A model generated the notes under the pieces. The model saw only the letters and a list, made by a program, of their open reading frames with translations. It was not told the DNA's origin and did not search any database. The position numbers and the translations under genes are program-made. From Candidatus Methanomethylicota archaeon (GTDB lineage: Archaea > Thermoproteota > Methanomethylicia > Culexarchaeales > Culexarchaeaceae), in assembly GCA_020833005.1 (NCBI GenBank), contig JAJHRD010000005.1, positions 1-64,000 on the forward strand: DNA of 64,000 nt. The letters run 5' to 3'. Shown one piece after another: positions 51,752-61,833 of the stretch (position 1 is its first letter; each line of letters begins with the position of its first letter).

Positions 51752-52875
51752 AGTCCAATAGGAAAAGGGTTGGCTTAATAGTGAATCCAATAGCTGGGAT
51801 GGGTGGAAGGGTTGGTCTTAAGGGTACTGATGGCATTGAAGTTTTGGAGAAGGCTATCAAATTGGGCGCTAAACCAGTTTCCCCTGAGAGGGCTAAAATA
51901 TTCCTCGATTATTTGAAGAAGCTTAACTTGGACATCGAGTTAATCACATATCCAAAGCTTATGGGTGAATATGAGGCTCTGGAAGCTGGCTTCAAACCCA
52001 CGGTGATTGGAAGTGTTGGTGAGAGGACTAGTAGGGAGGATACTGTGAAGGCTGCTAAGCTCATGCATGGCATTGGGGTTGACTTAATTGTTTTTTGTGG
52101 TGGTGATGGAACTGCAAGGGATATTTGTGAAGCTATTGATTTAAACGTTCCCGTATTAGGAATTCCAGCTGGTGTGAAGATGTATTCAGCGGTATTCACA
52201 TTTAACATTGAAGATGCAGCTAGGATCGTTGCAGAATATTTGGCTGGGAATTTGTCTGTTAAGCCTATGGAGGTTATGGATATTGATGAAGAGGCTTTCA
52301 GATGTGATAGGCTTTCAATAAAGCTTTATGGTTACCTATTAGTCCCATATTCCCCTGGATATGTTCAGAGAGCTAAATCTCCAACTATGCCTATGGATAG
52401 TGAATTGGAGAATCAGAGGGGGATTGCCAAATATGTTTTGGAGCTTATGAAGCCTGACGTCCTATATATTCTTGGCCCTGGAACTACTGTTAAAGCTATA
52501 ACTGATATGCTTGGCTTGGATAAAACTCTCTTGGGCGTGGATTTAATGCTCAATTTCAAGATTGTAGCTAAGGATGTATCTGAAGCTGATATATTGCGTT
52601 TTCTTGATGATGGTGGTTTTAGCAAGGCTTGCATAATAGTTTCCCCAATTGGTGGTCAGGGGTTCATATTTGGTAGGGGGAATCAGCAGATAAGTGCAAA
52701 TGTTATTAGGAGGGTTGGTGTGGATAACGTAATTATTGTTGCCACTTGGAGTAAGATTTCCAATTTAGATGCATTGCATGTGGATACTGGGGATTTGGAG
52801 CTTAATGAAAAATTGAGGGGTTATAGGAGGGTTATCGTTGATTATAGAGAGGAGATTGTTTTTAAGGTTGTTTAG
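51739..52875 (+). CDS. ATP-NAD kinase-like protein (AcoX/COG3199 type)
   Basis: Diacylglycerol-kinase/NAD-kinase fold with LIVNPIAGMGGRVGLKGTDG and the nucleotide motif VFCGGDGTARDI; later IPAGVKMYSAVF and GPGTTVKAI. This branch differs from canonical NAD kinases and its substrate is not established. ATG 51739 overlaps the end of ileS by 13 bp. Confidence 0.82.
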   Translation: MGEVKSNRKRVGLIVNPIAGMGGRVGLKGTDGIEVLEKAIKLGAKPVSPERAKIFLDYLKKLNLDIELITYPKLMGEYEALEAGFKPTVIGSVGERTSREDTVKAAKLMHGIGVDLIVFCGGDGTARDICEAIDLNVPVLGIPAGVKMYSAVFTFNIEDAARIVAEYLAGNLSVKPMEVMDIDEEAFRCDRLSIKLYGYLLVPYSPGYVQRAKSPTMPMDSELENQRGIAKYVLELMKPDVLYILGPGTTVKAITDMLGLDKTLLGVDLMLNFKIVAKDVSEADILRFLDDGGFSKACIIVSPIGGQGFIFGRGNQQISANVIRRVGVDNVIIVATWSKISNLDALHVDTGDLELNEKLRGYRRVIVDYREEIVFKVV

Positions 52876-53279
52876 TGCTTCTCCAATGTCTTTATGTATT
52901 CCCTATATTTCTCTGCGTTCATCAAGTTTTTAACTTCTTCATTTAGCTTTTCAGCTTTAATTACTGCCATCCATCCTTCTCCATATGGGTCTTTATTTAA
53001 GAGTTCTGGTGAACTTTCAAGTTGCCTATTAACCTCCACAACTTCCCCGCTTACTGGGCTGTATACATCTGAGACTGCTTTAACTGATTCTATGCTACAT
53101 AGCCTCTCGAATTGTTTAACTTTCTTCCCAACTTGTGGTAGCTCTACGTATACGATGTCTCTAAGTTCTTTTTGTGCGTAATCGCTTATCCCAACTCTCA
53201 CACTACCATTTTCTATTTTAGCCCATTCATGTTCCTTCGTATAGTATAGTCCTTCCTTTACCACTACCTTTTCATGGGA
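52872..53279 (-). CDS. gcvH: Glycine cleavage system H protein
   Basis: Lipoyl carrier between GcvP, GcvT and the L protein. The lipoyl lysine is in CSIESVKAVSDVYSPVSGEVVEVN; YTKEHEWAKIENG and ISDYAQKELRDIVYVELP are typical. ATG 53279 overlaps the gcvT stop. It is convergent with the kinase-like gene, overlapping by 4 bp. Confidence 0.97.
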   Translation of the reverse strand, partial: SHEKVVVKEGLYYTKEHEWAKIENGSVRVGISDYAQKELRDIVYVELPQVGKKVKQFERLCSIESVKAVSDVYSPVSGEVVEVNRQLESSPELLNKDPYGEGWMAVIKAEKLNEEVKNLMNAEKYREYIKTLEKH

Positions 53280-54405
53280 CATTCTTCCTCCTCCTCCCAT
53301 ATTCTTCTTCATTATAGAATGGCCAGTCGACTATTTTAGCCTTTACCCTCCTCTCTCTAATAACCACTTCCACTTCCCTACCAATTTCATCGTATTTTGG
53401 TTTAACGTATCCCATTGCTATTCCAATGTTTAGTAGTGGTGAGTATGTGCCGCTGGTCACAACCCCTATCTTTTCGTTTTCGCACCATATTTCGTAGTGT
53501 GGTCTCGGTATCCCCCTCTCAATCATCTTCAATCCTACTCTAACTTTCCTCAGCCCTTCATTTAGTTGTCTTTGTAATGCTTCTCTACCAATGAACTCCC
53601 CTTTATCCATTTTCACTGCGTAGTCTAGTTTTGCTTCGAGTGGTGTTGTATCTTCGTCTATGTCGTTTCCATACAGTACTAATCCAGCTTCAAGTCTAAG
53701 TGTATCTCTTGCTCCGAGGCCGCATTCTTTTAATCCATATTCTTCTCCAGCTTTGAGTATTTCCATGTATATCTTTATGAGCTTTTCACTTTCACCCTTT
53801 GGAATTCTCCATATGGTTACTTCAAATCCATTTTCACCTGTATATCCGGAGTTCGATATTATGGCTTCATATCCCATTATTTTGCATGTGGCTAGCCTCC
53901 AGAATGTTAACTTCTTTAAATCTATATCCACAATTTTCTGCATGATCTTCTCAGCGTATGGCCCTTGTATGGCTAGCATTGGAACTTCGAAGGTTACATC
54001 TTCGATCTTAACTTCATATCCCTTTGAATTTTGTGTTAACCAATTGTATATTTTCTCCCTATTTGATGCATTGGTTACAAGGACATACTTATCTTCAGTT
54101 ATCCTTTGTAGCATTACGTCATCCTTTATCCCACCATCCTGGTTGCATATTGTGGAATAGTGCATTCTGCCTGGCTTTAATTTTTCAACATTGTTTGTTG
54201 TTACGTAGTTTAGGAAGTGTGTTGAATCTTTCCCTTCTATCAACATTCTCCCCATGTGTGATACGTCGAATATTCCAGCCTTATTTCTCACAGCTAAATG
54301 TTCTTCAGTTATGCTTGTGAACCATAGTGGCATCTTCCAACCTACAAATTCAATCATCTTTGCTCCTCTACTCTCAAATAGGTCTGATAGGTGGGTCTTC
54401 AACAT
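53272..54405 (-). CDS. gcvT: Aminomethyltransferase, glycine cleavage T protein
   Basis: Transfers the methylene group from aminomethyl-H protein to a folate or archaeal pterin carrier. VGWKMPLWFTSITEEHLAVRNKAGIFDVSHMGRM, then CNQDGGIKDDVM, SGYTGENGFEV and GLGARDTLRLEAGL are diagnostic. It forms an overlapping pair with gcvH, separate from gcvPA/gcvPB. Confidence 0.97.
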   Translation of the reverse strand: MLKTHLSDLFESRGAKMIEFVGWKMPLWFTSITEEHLAVRNKAGIFDVSHMGRMLIEGKDSTHFLNYVTTNNVEKLKPGRMHYSTICNQDGGIKDDVMLQRITEDKYVLVTNASNREKIYNWLTQNSKGYEVKIEDVTFEVPMLAIQGPYAEKIMQKIVDIDLKKLTFWRLATCKIMGYEAIISNSGYTGENGFEVTIWRIPKGESEKLIKIYMEILKAGEEYGLKECGLGARDTLRLEAGLVLYGNDIDEDTTPLEAKLDYAVKMDKGEFIGREALQRQLNEGLRKVRVGLKMIERGIPRPHYEIWCENEKIGVVTSGTYSPLLNIGIAMGYVKPKYDEIGREVEVVIRERRVKAKIVDWPFYNEEEYGRRRKNVP

Positions 54406-54454
54406 CGATCATTACCGTTTTTAGATATCCGTTAATCTGGCTTTTTAACCCTTT

Positions 54455-55453
54455 CTATTCACGTGGATCAGTTATTCCTTCCTCTGTTATTTGGAATACT
54501 GCTTCTGCTTCAGGTAGGTATGGGCTATCCACCAGTCTAGCTATCCTCTTATTTTCACTGCTCTTCCTCAAGTATATTCTTGCTCCTGGAACGTGGAAGA
54601 GTACATGTCCACCTACGGCTCTCGTTGGGTCTCCGAAGAATGCGTCTGGTCTAGCCATAACTTGATTTGTTACGAATACGGCTACGTTGAATATGTCCGC
54701 TAGTCTTGCCAATGCATGTAGGTGTCTATTTAGTTTTTGCTGTCTATCTGCTAAGCTTTCCCTACCAAGATATTCTGCTCTGAAATGTCCTGTAACGCTA
54801 TCCACAACTATTAACTTTATGTTCTTCTCATCTATTATATCCTTTGCTTGCTCCACCAGTAGCATTTGGTGATCTGAATTGTATGCTCTTGCAAATATTA
54901 TGTTTTTCAATGCCTCCTTTGGATCCAGCCCCTTCGCCATGGCCATGGCAACTATCCTTTCAGGTCTAAAGGTTCCTTCACAGTCTATGTATAGTGCCCT
55001 CCCCCCAAGCCCCCCTGCTTCTGGTGGTAATTGAACGTTTACTGATAGTTGATGTGCCAATTGGGTTTTCCCACTTCCAAATTCCCCGAAAACCTCTGTT
55101 ATTGATTGTGTTTCAACTCCTCCACCGAGTAATCTATCTAGGTTTTTGCTTCCAGTACTTATCCTATTCACTTTTAACCTCTGCTCATATATTATGTCTG
55201 CAGTTTTGAATCCCAATTCCAATGCTGATCTGGCGGCCATAATTATTTTCTGTGCGACTTTTTCTCCAAGTCCTGTGGCTGCCATGATTTCTGCTGGTGT
55301 TGATATGGCTATTGCCTCTATGGTTTTATATCCTGCCTCGATAAGTTTTTGTTCTGTGGCAGGTCCAACTCCCGGTAGGTCTGATATACTTCTTATCTTC
55401 TTAACCTTCTTCTCCTCCACCTTCTCCTCCTTTCCTTCTTGGATTTTTACCAT
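54455..55453 (-). CDS. radA: DNA repair and recombination protein RadA
   Basis: Archaeal RecA/Rad51 recombinase. The N-terminal helix-hairpin-helix region is [19 protein letters not shown]; Walker A is GEFGSGKTQ, Walker [11 protein letters not shown]; the DNA-binding loop is near [25 protein letters not shown]. The first 20 residues are highly charged. Length (332) is normal. Confidence 0.97.
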   Translation of the reverse strand: MVKIQEGKEEKVEEKKVKKIRSISDLPGVGPATEQKLIEAGYKTIEAIAISTPAEIMAATGLGEKVAQKIIMAARSALELGFKTADIIYEQRLKVNRISTGSKNLDRLLGGGVETQSITEVFGEFGSGKTQLAHQLSVNVQLPPEAGGLGGRALYIDCEGTFRPERIVAMAMAKGLDPKEALKNIIFARAYNSDHQMLLVEQAKDIIDEKNIKLIVVDSVTGHFRAEYLGRESLADRQQKLNRHLHALARLADIFNVAVFVTNQVMARPDAFFGDPTRAVGGHVLFHVPGARIYLRKSSENKRIARLVDSPYLPEAEAVFQITEEGITDPRE

Positions 55454-55489
55454 CCTCCCATTATCTTCTAATTGCGGATACCTATATTT

Positions 55490-56728
55490 TTAATCTTCCC
55501 ATTTCTGCATGTACTCCAGTTGCTCCTTTGTGGGTTCATCTATCCTTATTCCCATCGATTGAAGTTTTAGTTTTGCCACTGTCTGGTCTATCTCCACTGG
55601 TACTTCGTATAGTTTTCGTTCAAGCTTCCCCTTATTTTCCACTAGATATTTTACTGATAGTGCTTGGTTTGCGAAGGACATGTCCATAACTTCGCTTGGA
55701 TGTCCTTCGGCTGCAGCTAGGTTTACAAGTCTCCCCTCGGCTAGCAAATATATTTTCCTCCCATCCCTCAAAGTATATTCATCTAGATTTTCCCTCAACC
55801 TCTCCTTCGACACTGATATTTCCTCAAGATCCTTTATGTTTATTTCAACGTTGAAGTGTCCACTGTTGGCCAGTATTGCTCCATTACGCATCTTCTCCAT
55901 GTGCTCTCTTCTAATGACATTTATGTTTCCAGTGGCTGTTATGAATATGTCTCCAATTTCTGCTGCTTCACTCATGGGTAGGACTCTAAATCCATCCATA
56001 ACTGCTTCTAAAGCTTTTAATGGGTCTATTTCCGTTACTATTACGTTTGCACCCATACCCCTAGCCCTCATGGCTATCCCCCTTCCACACCATCCATATC
56101 CAGCTACAACTACATTCTTCCCTGCCAATAGTATGTTGGTTGCCCTCATTATTCCATCTATTGTGCTTTGTCCAGTTCCATATCTATTGTCGAATAGGTA
56201 TTTGGTTTTAGCATTGTTTACCGCTATTACTGGATATTTGAGTTTCCCCTCTCTCTCCATGGCCTTTATCCTTATTATCCCTGTGGTGGTTTCCTCAGTC
56301 CCCCCAATTATGTGATTTGCATAATTGAGTTTGTGGGCTTCCACTGTTATGTCTCCACCATCATCCATGGTTATATCTGGGTTTATTTTGAGGGCTTCCC
56401 TTATATTCTCCATATATTCGCTTTCACTTTCCCCCCTCCAGGCATAGACGTCTATCCCCTCCTCCACGAGTGCTGCTGCAACGTCATCTTGTGTTGAGAG
56501 TGGGTTTGAAGCTGTTAAGGCTATTTTGGCCCCTCCAGCCTTCAATGTCTTCATGAGTACAGCTGTCTCCTTTGTCACGTGTAGGCATGCTGCTATCTTA
56601 ATCCCCATTAGTGGCTTCCACTTAATCATTTCTTCCCTAATCTTCATGAGGACTGGCATTCTCGATTCAGCAATCCTTATCTGCATTCTCCCCTTGTCTG
56701 CCAGTTTTGGATCCTTTATTTTTGGCAT
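55490..56728 (-). CDS. ahcY: S-adenosylhomocysteine (or S-inosylhomocysteine) hydrolase
   Basis: NAD-dependent hydrolase that releases homocysteine. Signatures: [63 protein letters not shown] and the NAD site [23 protein letters not shown]. The gene 8 bp upstream encodes an SAH-deaminase-like enzyme, a pair that in methanogens makes S-inosylhomocysteine the true substrate. The family is certain, the substrate open. Confidence 0.94.
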   Translation of the reverse strand: MPKIKDPKLADKGRMQIRIAESRMPVLMKIREEMIKWKPLMGIKIAACLHVTKETAVLMKTLKAGGAKIALTASNPLSTQDDVAAALVEEGIDVYAWRGESESEYMENIREALKINPDITMDDGGDITVEAHKLNYANHIIGGTEETTTGIIRIKAMEREGKLKYPVIAVNNAKTKYLFDNRYGTGQSTIDGIMRATNILLAGKNVVVAGYGWCGRGIAMRARGMGANVIVTEIDPLKALEAVMDGFRVLPMSEAAEIGDIFITATGNINVIRREHMEKMRNGAILANSGHFNVEINIKDLEEISVSKERLRENLDEYTLRDGRKIYLLAEGRLVNLAAAEGHPSEVMDMSFANQALSVKYLVENKGKLERKLYEVPVEIDQTVAKLKLQSMGIRIDEPTKEQLEYMQKWED

Positions 56729-56735
56729 TACCTTT

Positions 56736-58079
56736 TCACCTCCCCCTTAACCTATTTATAAGTTCCTCTTTAGCTTTTTCAGCTTCCCTAATAACTTCCT
56801 CCTCCTTCAAAGTTTTTATTGATCTATTCTCCATGACAATTTCCCCATCGATTATAACGTGTTTTACATCTCCACATCTAACCGCATATACTAGGTGGCT
56901 TAGCTCGCTATATATTGGTGTTAGGTGTGGTTTACCCAGTTCTACGGCTATTATGTCAGCCTTCTTCCCCACCTCTATGCTTCCAATATGCGTATCCCAT
57001 TTCAAAGCTTTTGCACCATTTATTGTAGCCATCTTTAATGTTTCATGGGCGGGTAGTGCTGTTGGGTTTAATGTAACCCCCTTCTGGATTAATGATGCTA
57101 TTTTCATGGTTTCAAACATGTCTAGTGTATTGTTGGAGCATGGTCCATCAGTCCCTAGAGATACCGTTACCCCCGCGTCCAGTAATTTTGTTATTGGACT
57201 TATTCCTGAAGCCAATTTTAGGTTGCTTACTGGGTTGTGTGAAACCTTAACATCTCTAGCCTTCATTATAGCTATATCTTCATCCGTTAGCCATACGCAG
57301 TGTGCTGCTAAAACGTCTTCTGATAGGAATCCAATGTCGTTTAGGTATTTGAATAACCCCATTTCAGTTTCGACATTGTACTTCTCCTTCACTGTTTTCG
57401 CTTCATCCCTTGTTTCAGCTACATGTATGTGCATTATGATCTTCTCTTCGTCTTTTAGTTCCCTGTTCTTCCCGTTAACGTATTCCCTTATTTCCATTAG
57501 ATATTTTGGACTTACTGTGTATGGTGCATGTGGTGAAGCTGCAACTTTAATTCTCCAACCCCCCTTACCATGCCATTTCCTAATTAAATCCTCCATAAGC
57601 TTGTAATCTTCATCTCTCCTCCAATCGAAGAATGTGTGTGATATTACGCCTCTAAGTCCAGATTCATATACTGCTTTTGCCTCATTGTAATCGTATTTGT
57701 AATGGTACATGCTACATACGGTTGTCGTTCCACCTTTAATTGCCTCTAGGGCTGATAGTTTAGCTCCAATGTATATGTCCCTTTCAGTCATCTTTGCTTC
57801 CAATGGCCAAACCCATTTCTCAAGCCATTCGCTTAATTGTAGATCGTCTGCGTATCCTCTGAGTAGGCTCATGGCTATATGTGTATGTGTGTTTATTAGT
57901 CCTGGCATTAGTATGCAGTTTTCCATGTTTAGCACTTCATATCCATGATACTTCCCCTTGACATCGCTATACTCTCCAACATCAATTATCCATGAATCTT
58001 CAATTACTATGCATCCATCCCTTATAATCCCCCTACTTCCCATGGTCACTACGGATTTACCCTTCAATATGTATTGCAT
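56736..58079 (-). CDS. MTA/SAH deaminase (MtaD/DadD family)
   Basis: Amidohydrolase of the TRZ/ATZ group that deaminates adenosyl compounds such as 5'-deoxyadenosine, MTA and SAH. Metal ligands are in [52 protein letters not shown] and [15 protein letters not shown]. It is the first gene of a pair with the SAH hydrolase, so it probably feeds inosyl compounds to it. Confidence 0.9.
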   Translation of the reverse strand: MQYILKGKSVVTMGSRGIIRDGCIVIEDSWIIDVGEYSDVKGKYHGYEVLNMENCILMPGLINTHTHIAMSLLRGYADDLQLSEWLEKWVWPLEAKMTERDIYIGAKLSALEAIKGGTTTVCSMYHYKYDYNEAKAVYESGLRGVISHTFFDWRRDEDYKLMEDLIRKWHGKGGWRIKVAASPHAPYTVSPKYLMEIREYVNGKNRELKDEEKIIMHIHVAETRDEAKTVKEKYNVETEMGLFKYLNDIGFLSEDVLAAHCVWLTDEDIAIMKARDVKVSHNPVSNLKLASGISPITKLLDAGVTVSLGTDGPCSNNTLDMFETMKIASLIQKGVTLNPTALPAHETLKMATINGAKALKWDTHIGSIEVGKKADIIAVELGKPHLTPIYSELSHLVYAVRCGDVKHVIIDGEIVMENRSIKTLKEEEVIREAEKAKEELINRLRGR

Positions 58080-58129
58080 GACCTTCCACCTGGGTAAATG
58101 TTAAGCCCCAATTAGATATAGAAAACTTT

Positions 58130-58597
58130 ATGTTTAATGTTTTTGTATATGGGGTTGTGGATGGAGATTTGAAGAAGAGGATAAGCGATTACAGTTATGA
58201 GGAACTTTTGGATAGAGCTTTATCTAGCGTTAAGGTTAGTGGTGGGGATAGGGGGGTATTCAGCTTACCGAAAATTTCAGTTTCCATAATGGGTGGCACA
58301 ACTATGGTGAGTGGTTTCATGAGTGTGGTGGAGTACTTTAATAGGGATGTTAAACATGTTTTAAGCTTCCTTTTGAAGGAGCTTGGAGCTGCTGGCACTA
58401 TTAGTGGTGATAAGTTGATTCTTCATGGGAGGTATAGTGGATCCTCAATTGAAAATACATTGTTAAAGTATGCTAAGACATATGTTATCTGTCCAGTTTG
58501 CGGTTCAAAGGATACCTACCTCACGAAGGAGCGTAGAGTCACAATACTGGTTTGCACTGCTTGTGGAGCTAGGACTAGTGTTAGTGGTAAGGTGTAG
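58130..58597 (+). CDS. eif2b: Translation initiation factor aIF2 beta
   Basis: Binds aIF2 gamma and helps start-codon recognition. YSYEELLDRALSSV, then LPKISVSIMGGTTMVSGF and the C-terminal zinc ribbon VICPVCGSKDTYLTKERRVTILVCTACGARTSV are characteristic. The true start may be slightly downstream of ATG 58130, as the first 15 residues have no family match. It heads a ribosome-biogenesis operon. Confidence 0.95.
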   Translation: MFNVFVYGVVDGDLKKRISDYSYEELLDRALSSVKVSGGDRGVFSLPKISVSIMGGTTMVSGFMSVVEYFNRDVKHVLSFLLKELGAAGTISGDKLILHGRYSGSSIENTLLKYAKTYVICPVCGSKDTYLTKERRVTILVCTACGARTSVSGKV

Positions 58598-58601
58598 TGG
58601 G

Positions 58602-58922
58602 TTGAATGAATCTTCTGAACAAAAGTTTTACATTAACTTCTGGAGGTATGGCAAGGATCTCATGGTTGTTGCATGTGATTCTGAGATCCTTGGGGCAAAG
58701 CTTGAGAGTGGTGATTTAAAGATTATAGTTAGCAAGGAGTTTTATGGTGGTATGCTCGTGGATTCGCGTGAAGCTTTAAATTATTTGAAGTCTGCTTCCA
58801 TAATTAACATTATAGGGGTTAGAATTGTTAAATTGGCTTTGGAGGCTGGGTTAATTCATAAGGATGCCATCATCACGATAGGTGGACAGCCTCACGCACA
58901 ATTTATAAGGGTGAACCTATAA
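58602..58922 (+). CDS. DUF424 family protein
   Basis: A 106-residue archaeal protein with YINFWRYGKDLMVVACDSEILG and the late IITIGGQPHAQFIRV. DUF424 genes are usually beside aIF2 beta and nmd3, as here, but no function is established. TTG 58602 follows GGTG (58591-58594) by 7 nt. Confidence 0.85.
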   Translation: MNESSEQKFYINFWRYGKDLMVVACDSEILGAKLESGDLKIIVSKEFYGGMLVDSREALNYLKSASIINIIGVRIVKLALEAGLIHKDAIITIGGQPHAQFIRVNL

Positions 58923-58926
58923 AATT

Positions 58927-60027
58927 ATGGTTTACGGTGATCTATTGACTAGATTCTGCTCCATATGCGGTAAACTTGAATCCCCTGAAATGCCGTTAGT
59001 GGATAATCTATGTTGGGATTGCTATAAGGCTAGGAATAGGATGATAATTGTACCTAAGGATTTAACCATGGAATTCTGTGGTGTATGTGGCTCATATAAG
59101 TTACATGGGAAATGGGTTAAGCCGAGGGGGGTTGAGGATCCGAAACTCTCCTCGGCAATGGAGTTCGTTGAGGAGTATGTTAAGTTGAGGGGTTCTGGAT
59201 CTCTGAAGGCTTTGGAAGCTAGGAGTATTGGTGGAGGTAAGGTTTCAGTTCTAGTTAGGGCTCATGGAACTGTGGATTCAAGGATACCAGTCTACGATGA
59301 AGAGCTTTGGGTTGATGTTAATGTGAAGAATGTGGTTTGCCCAAGATGTACTAGGGTGGCTTCAGGATACTTCTCCTCAATAGTCCAAGTTAGAGCTCAT
59401 GATAGACCTCTCACTCAACATGAACTTTCAATTGTAAATGAAATTGTTGAGAAGGTTTTGAGCTCAGAATCTGATAGAAGTGGGGCTGTATTGAATTATA
59501 GGGTTGAGGCTGTTAAGGGTGGATTGGACTATAAATTCGATAACTTTAGATTGGCTAGGAGGGTTGCTGATGAAATTCATAAACGTTTGGGTGCTTTAAT
59601 TAAGGAGAGTCATAAGGTTATTGGTTTTGATGGTTCTAAAGGCTCTAGGATATCCAGATTATCCATATCCGTTAGGCTTCCAAGTTTCTCCATTGGTGAT
59701 ATCATCAGCCTTAATGGTAGAATTGCCAGATATGAAGGGTTTAGTGGTGGTAAATTCTTGTATTATGATTTGGAGTCTGGTGGTAGGGGGTCTGTGAATT
59801 ATAGGGATGCTTGGCATGGGGATGTTAGCATTGAGGTTGTATGTCGATCCCATGAGTTGTATTCAGGTTTCGTTAACTCCATTACCGATGATGGTATTGA
59901 AATCATAGATTCCTCTGGTAGGGTTTATAGGGCTTTAAAGCCATCAGCTTTCGATGTTGAAGTTGGAAGTCACGTTAAATTCATGGTTTTTAATGGTAAA
60001 ATCATTATAGTATCAAGGGGGAAGTAA
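58927..60027 (+). CDS. nmd3: NMD3-like ribosome biogenesis protein
   Basis: Archaeal homologue of the 60S export adaptor. The N-terminal double zinc region has FCSICGKLE, LCWDCYKAR and FCGVCGSYKLHG, then VVCPRCTRVASGYFSSIVQVRA, and a C-terminal eIF5A-like barrel. It probably acts in large-subunit maturation, since archaea have no nucleus. Confidence 0.92.
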   Translation: MVYGDLLTRFCSICGKLESPEMPLVDNLCWDCYKARNRMIIVPKDLTMEFCGVCGSYKLHGKWVKPRGVEDPKLSSAMEFVEEYVKLRGSGSLKALEARSIGGGKVSVLVRAHGTVDSRIPVYDEELWVDVNVKNVVCPRCTRVASGYFSSIVQVRAHDRPLTQHELSIVNEIVEKVLSSESDRSGAVLNYRVEAVKGGLDYKFDNFRLARRVADEIHKRLGALIKESHKVIGFDGSKGSRISRLSISVRLPSFSIGDIISLNGRIARYEGFSGGKFLYYDLESGGRGSVNYRDAWHGDVSIEVVCRSHELYSGFVNSITDDGIEIIDSSGRVYRALKPSAFDVEVGSHVKFMVFNGKIIIVSRGK

Positions 60028-60082
60028 ACCTATTAAACGCTAACCTTTTATTTAAGCCATAAACATCTATTATGTGATACCC

Positions 60083-60412
60083 ATGGATAGGGATGCTAGT
60101 AATTCCAGTGAATCAAAGGTTAGACCCCTTGGTGAAGGGGAAATTCTAGGCGTCATAATAAACTTTCTAGGTTTCGATAGGGCTAGAGTTAAATGTGCTG
60201 ATGGAAACATTAGGATATGCAGGATTCCAGGTAGATTCCGTAAGAGAATGTGGTTTAGGGAGGGTGATATTGTGGTGGTTGTGCCATGGGATTTCCAACC
60301 TGAATCCCGCGGGGATATAGTTTGGATGTACACTAAGAGTGATATTGAGAAGCTTAAAGCTGAAGGTCTACTGCCAAAGGATTTTGACATTGAATCCCTC
60401 CTAAAGTCTTAA
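60083..60412 (+). CDS. eif1a: Translation initiation factor aIF1A
   Basis: OB-fold factor binding the small-subunit A site. GEGEILGVIINFLGFDRARVKCADGNIRICRIPGRFRKRMWFREGDIVVVVPW is diagnostic. ATG 60083 is preferred; GTG 60074 is an alternative near the probable transcription start, as an AT-rich TATA-like run lies at about 60047-60056. Confidence 0.96.
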   Translation: MDRDASNSSESKVRPLGEGEILGVIINFLGFDRARVKCADGNIRICRIPGRFRKRMWFREGDIVVVVPWDFQPESRGDIVWMYTKSDIEKLKAEGLLPKDFDIESLLKS

Positions 60413-60418
60413 GTTTGC

Positions 60419-61213
60419 ATGGTTTTGTTTATGAGTTGGGATATTGATCGTGTTAGAGATGAGCTTCATAAGATAGATTATAGGAGGAAGAAGATCAAAG
60501 ATTCAGATATGTTTGAAACTGTTGAGGAGGTTTTCGATTACTCCACATTAATGATACTATATGACCTTTTTAATAGGGGGGTTTTAAGCGTCATGTATGG
60601 TGTTGTCAACTCTGGTAAGGAGGCTAGAGTCTATTGGGCTAAGGATAGAAGTGGATTGGATCTCGCAGTCAAGATATACTTGACATCCACTTCAGAGTTT
60701 AGGAGGGGGATGATGACGTACATTGTGGGGGACCCTAGATTCAAAGTTACAAGTGGGAAAACTAGGGATATAATATATACTTGGGCTAGGAAGGAGTATT
60801 CAAATCTAGTTAAGGCTTATAATGTTGGCGTTAGGGTTCCGAAACCCATAACCGTTAAAGGCAATGTTCTTGTAATGGAGTTTATAGGTGTTAATGGTGT
60901 CCCTGCACCCTTACTTAAAGATTACACTCCCACAGATATTGATGCATTCTTCAATGTCTTAATGGATTATGTTTCCAAGCTGTATTGTAAGGCTAGACTT
61001 GTACATGGGGATTTAAGTGAATACAATGTTATGGTTTTCAATGAATCTCCAGTTCTCATAGATTTTGGGCAGGCTGTGGATTTAGCTCACCCCCTAGCTG
61101 AAGAGTTATTAGTTAGGGACGTAAAGAATTTATTGAACTTCTTTTCCCGTATGGGTGTTGAAACCCCAGATTTGGAGGAGGCTTTACAATGGGTGAAGGG
61201 GGGAGGAGGGTAA
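60419..61213 (+). CDS. rio1: Serine/threonine kinase Rio1
   Basis: Atypical kinase/ATPase for small-subunit maturation. VNSGKEARVYWAKD is the P-loop with the lysine in LAVKIYLTST; the flexible-loop segment RKEYSNLVKAYNVGVRVPKPI precedes the catalytic LVHGDLSEYNVM and metal-binding VLIDFGQAVD. ATG 60419 or ATG 60431 starts it. It overlaps the Pno1-like gene by 25 bp. Confidence 0.95.
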   Translation: MVLFMSWDIDRVRDELHKIDYRRKKIKDSDMFETVEEVFDYSTLMILYDLFNRGVLSVMYGVVNSGKEARVYWAKDRSGLDLAVKIYLTSTSEFRRGMMTYIVGDPRFKVTSGKTRDIIYTWARKEYSNLVKAYNVGVRVPKPITVKGNVLVMEFIGVNGVPAPLLKDYTPTDIDAFFNVLMDYVSKLYCKARLVHGDLSEYNVMVFNESPVLIDFGQAVDLAHPLAEELLVRDVKNLLNFFSRMGVETPDLEEALQWVKGGGG

Positions 61214-61776
61214 TTAGAGAGTACGTGTCTGTACCCCCAGATAGGATTGGTGTAGTTATTGGGGATAGGGGGGCCATCAAATCCCGCATAGAAGAGAGTA
61301 CTGGGGTAGCATTAACTGTGGATTCATCTTCAAGCTCCGTTATGCTTGAAATAGATCCAGATAAAACTCCATACGAGAATATGATGAAAGCTAAGAACAT
61401 CATTACAGCCATCGGTTATGGCTTTAGCCCTGAGAAGGCTTTTAAGCTTCTTGAAGATGACGTAATTTTAGACGTTATTGATTTAACCCTATATGTTGGT
61501 ACATCTAAGAATCATTTGACCAGAATTAAGGGTAGGATTATTGGTGAGAATGGGAAGACTAGGAAGATAATTGAAGAATATACTGGCACGTTTGTATCCG
61601 TATATTCCAATTACGTTGCAATAATAGGTACATATGAGAATGTTAGTGTTGCTAGGAGGGCTGTGGAGATGCTTGCTTCAGGTAAACCTCATAATGCCGT
61701 TTACTCCTTCCTTGATAGGGAGAAGAGGAGGCTTAAGAAGCTGGAATTTGAATTGTGGGAGAAGAGGAAGTTTTGA
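61189..61776 (+). CDS. KH-domain ribosome assembly protein (Pno1/Krr1-like)
   Basis: Two KH domains: REYVSVPPDRIGVVIGDRGAIKSRIEESTG and LTRIKGRIIGENGKTRKIIEEYTG. Eukaryotic Pno1/Dim2 binds the 3' end of pre-18S rRNA and Rio kinases act on the same particle, so adjacency to rio1 makes sense. A C-terminal basic helix ends the protein. Confidence 0.93.
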   Translation: MGEGGRRVIREYVSVPPDRIGVVIGDRGAIKSRIEESTGVALTVDSSSSSVMLEIDPDKTPYENMMKAKNIITAIGYGFSPEKAFKLLEDDVILDVIDLTLYVGTSKNHLTRIKGRIIGENGKTRKIIEEYTGTFVSVYSNYVAIIGTYENVSVARRAVEMLASGKPHNAVYSFLDREKRRLKKLEFELWEKRKF

Positions 61777-61833
61777 TAATTTAGAAACCTATTTTAATAC
61801 ACTATTTACACCAAATATTTTATTGGGAGCTGG

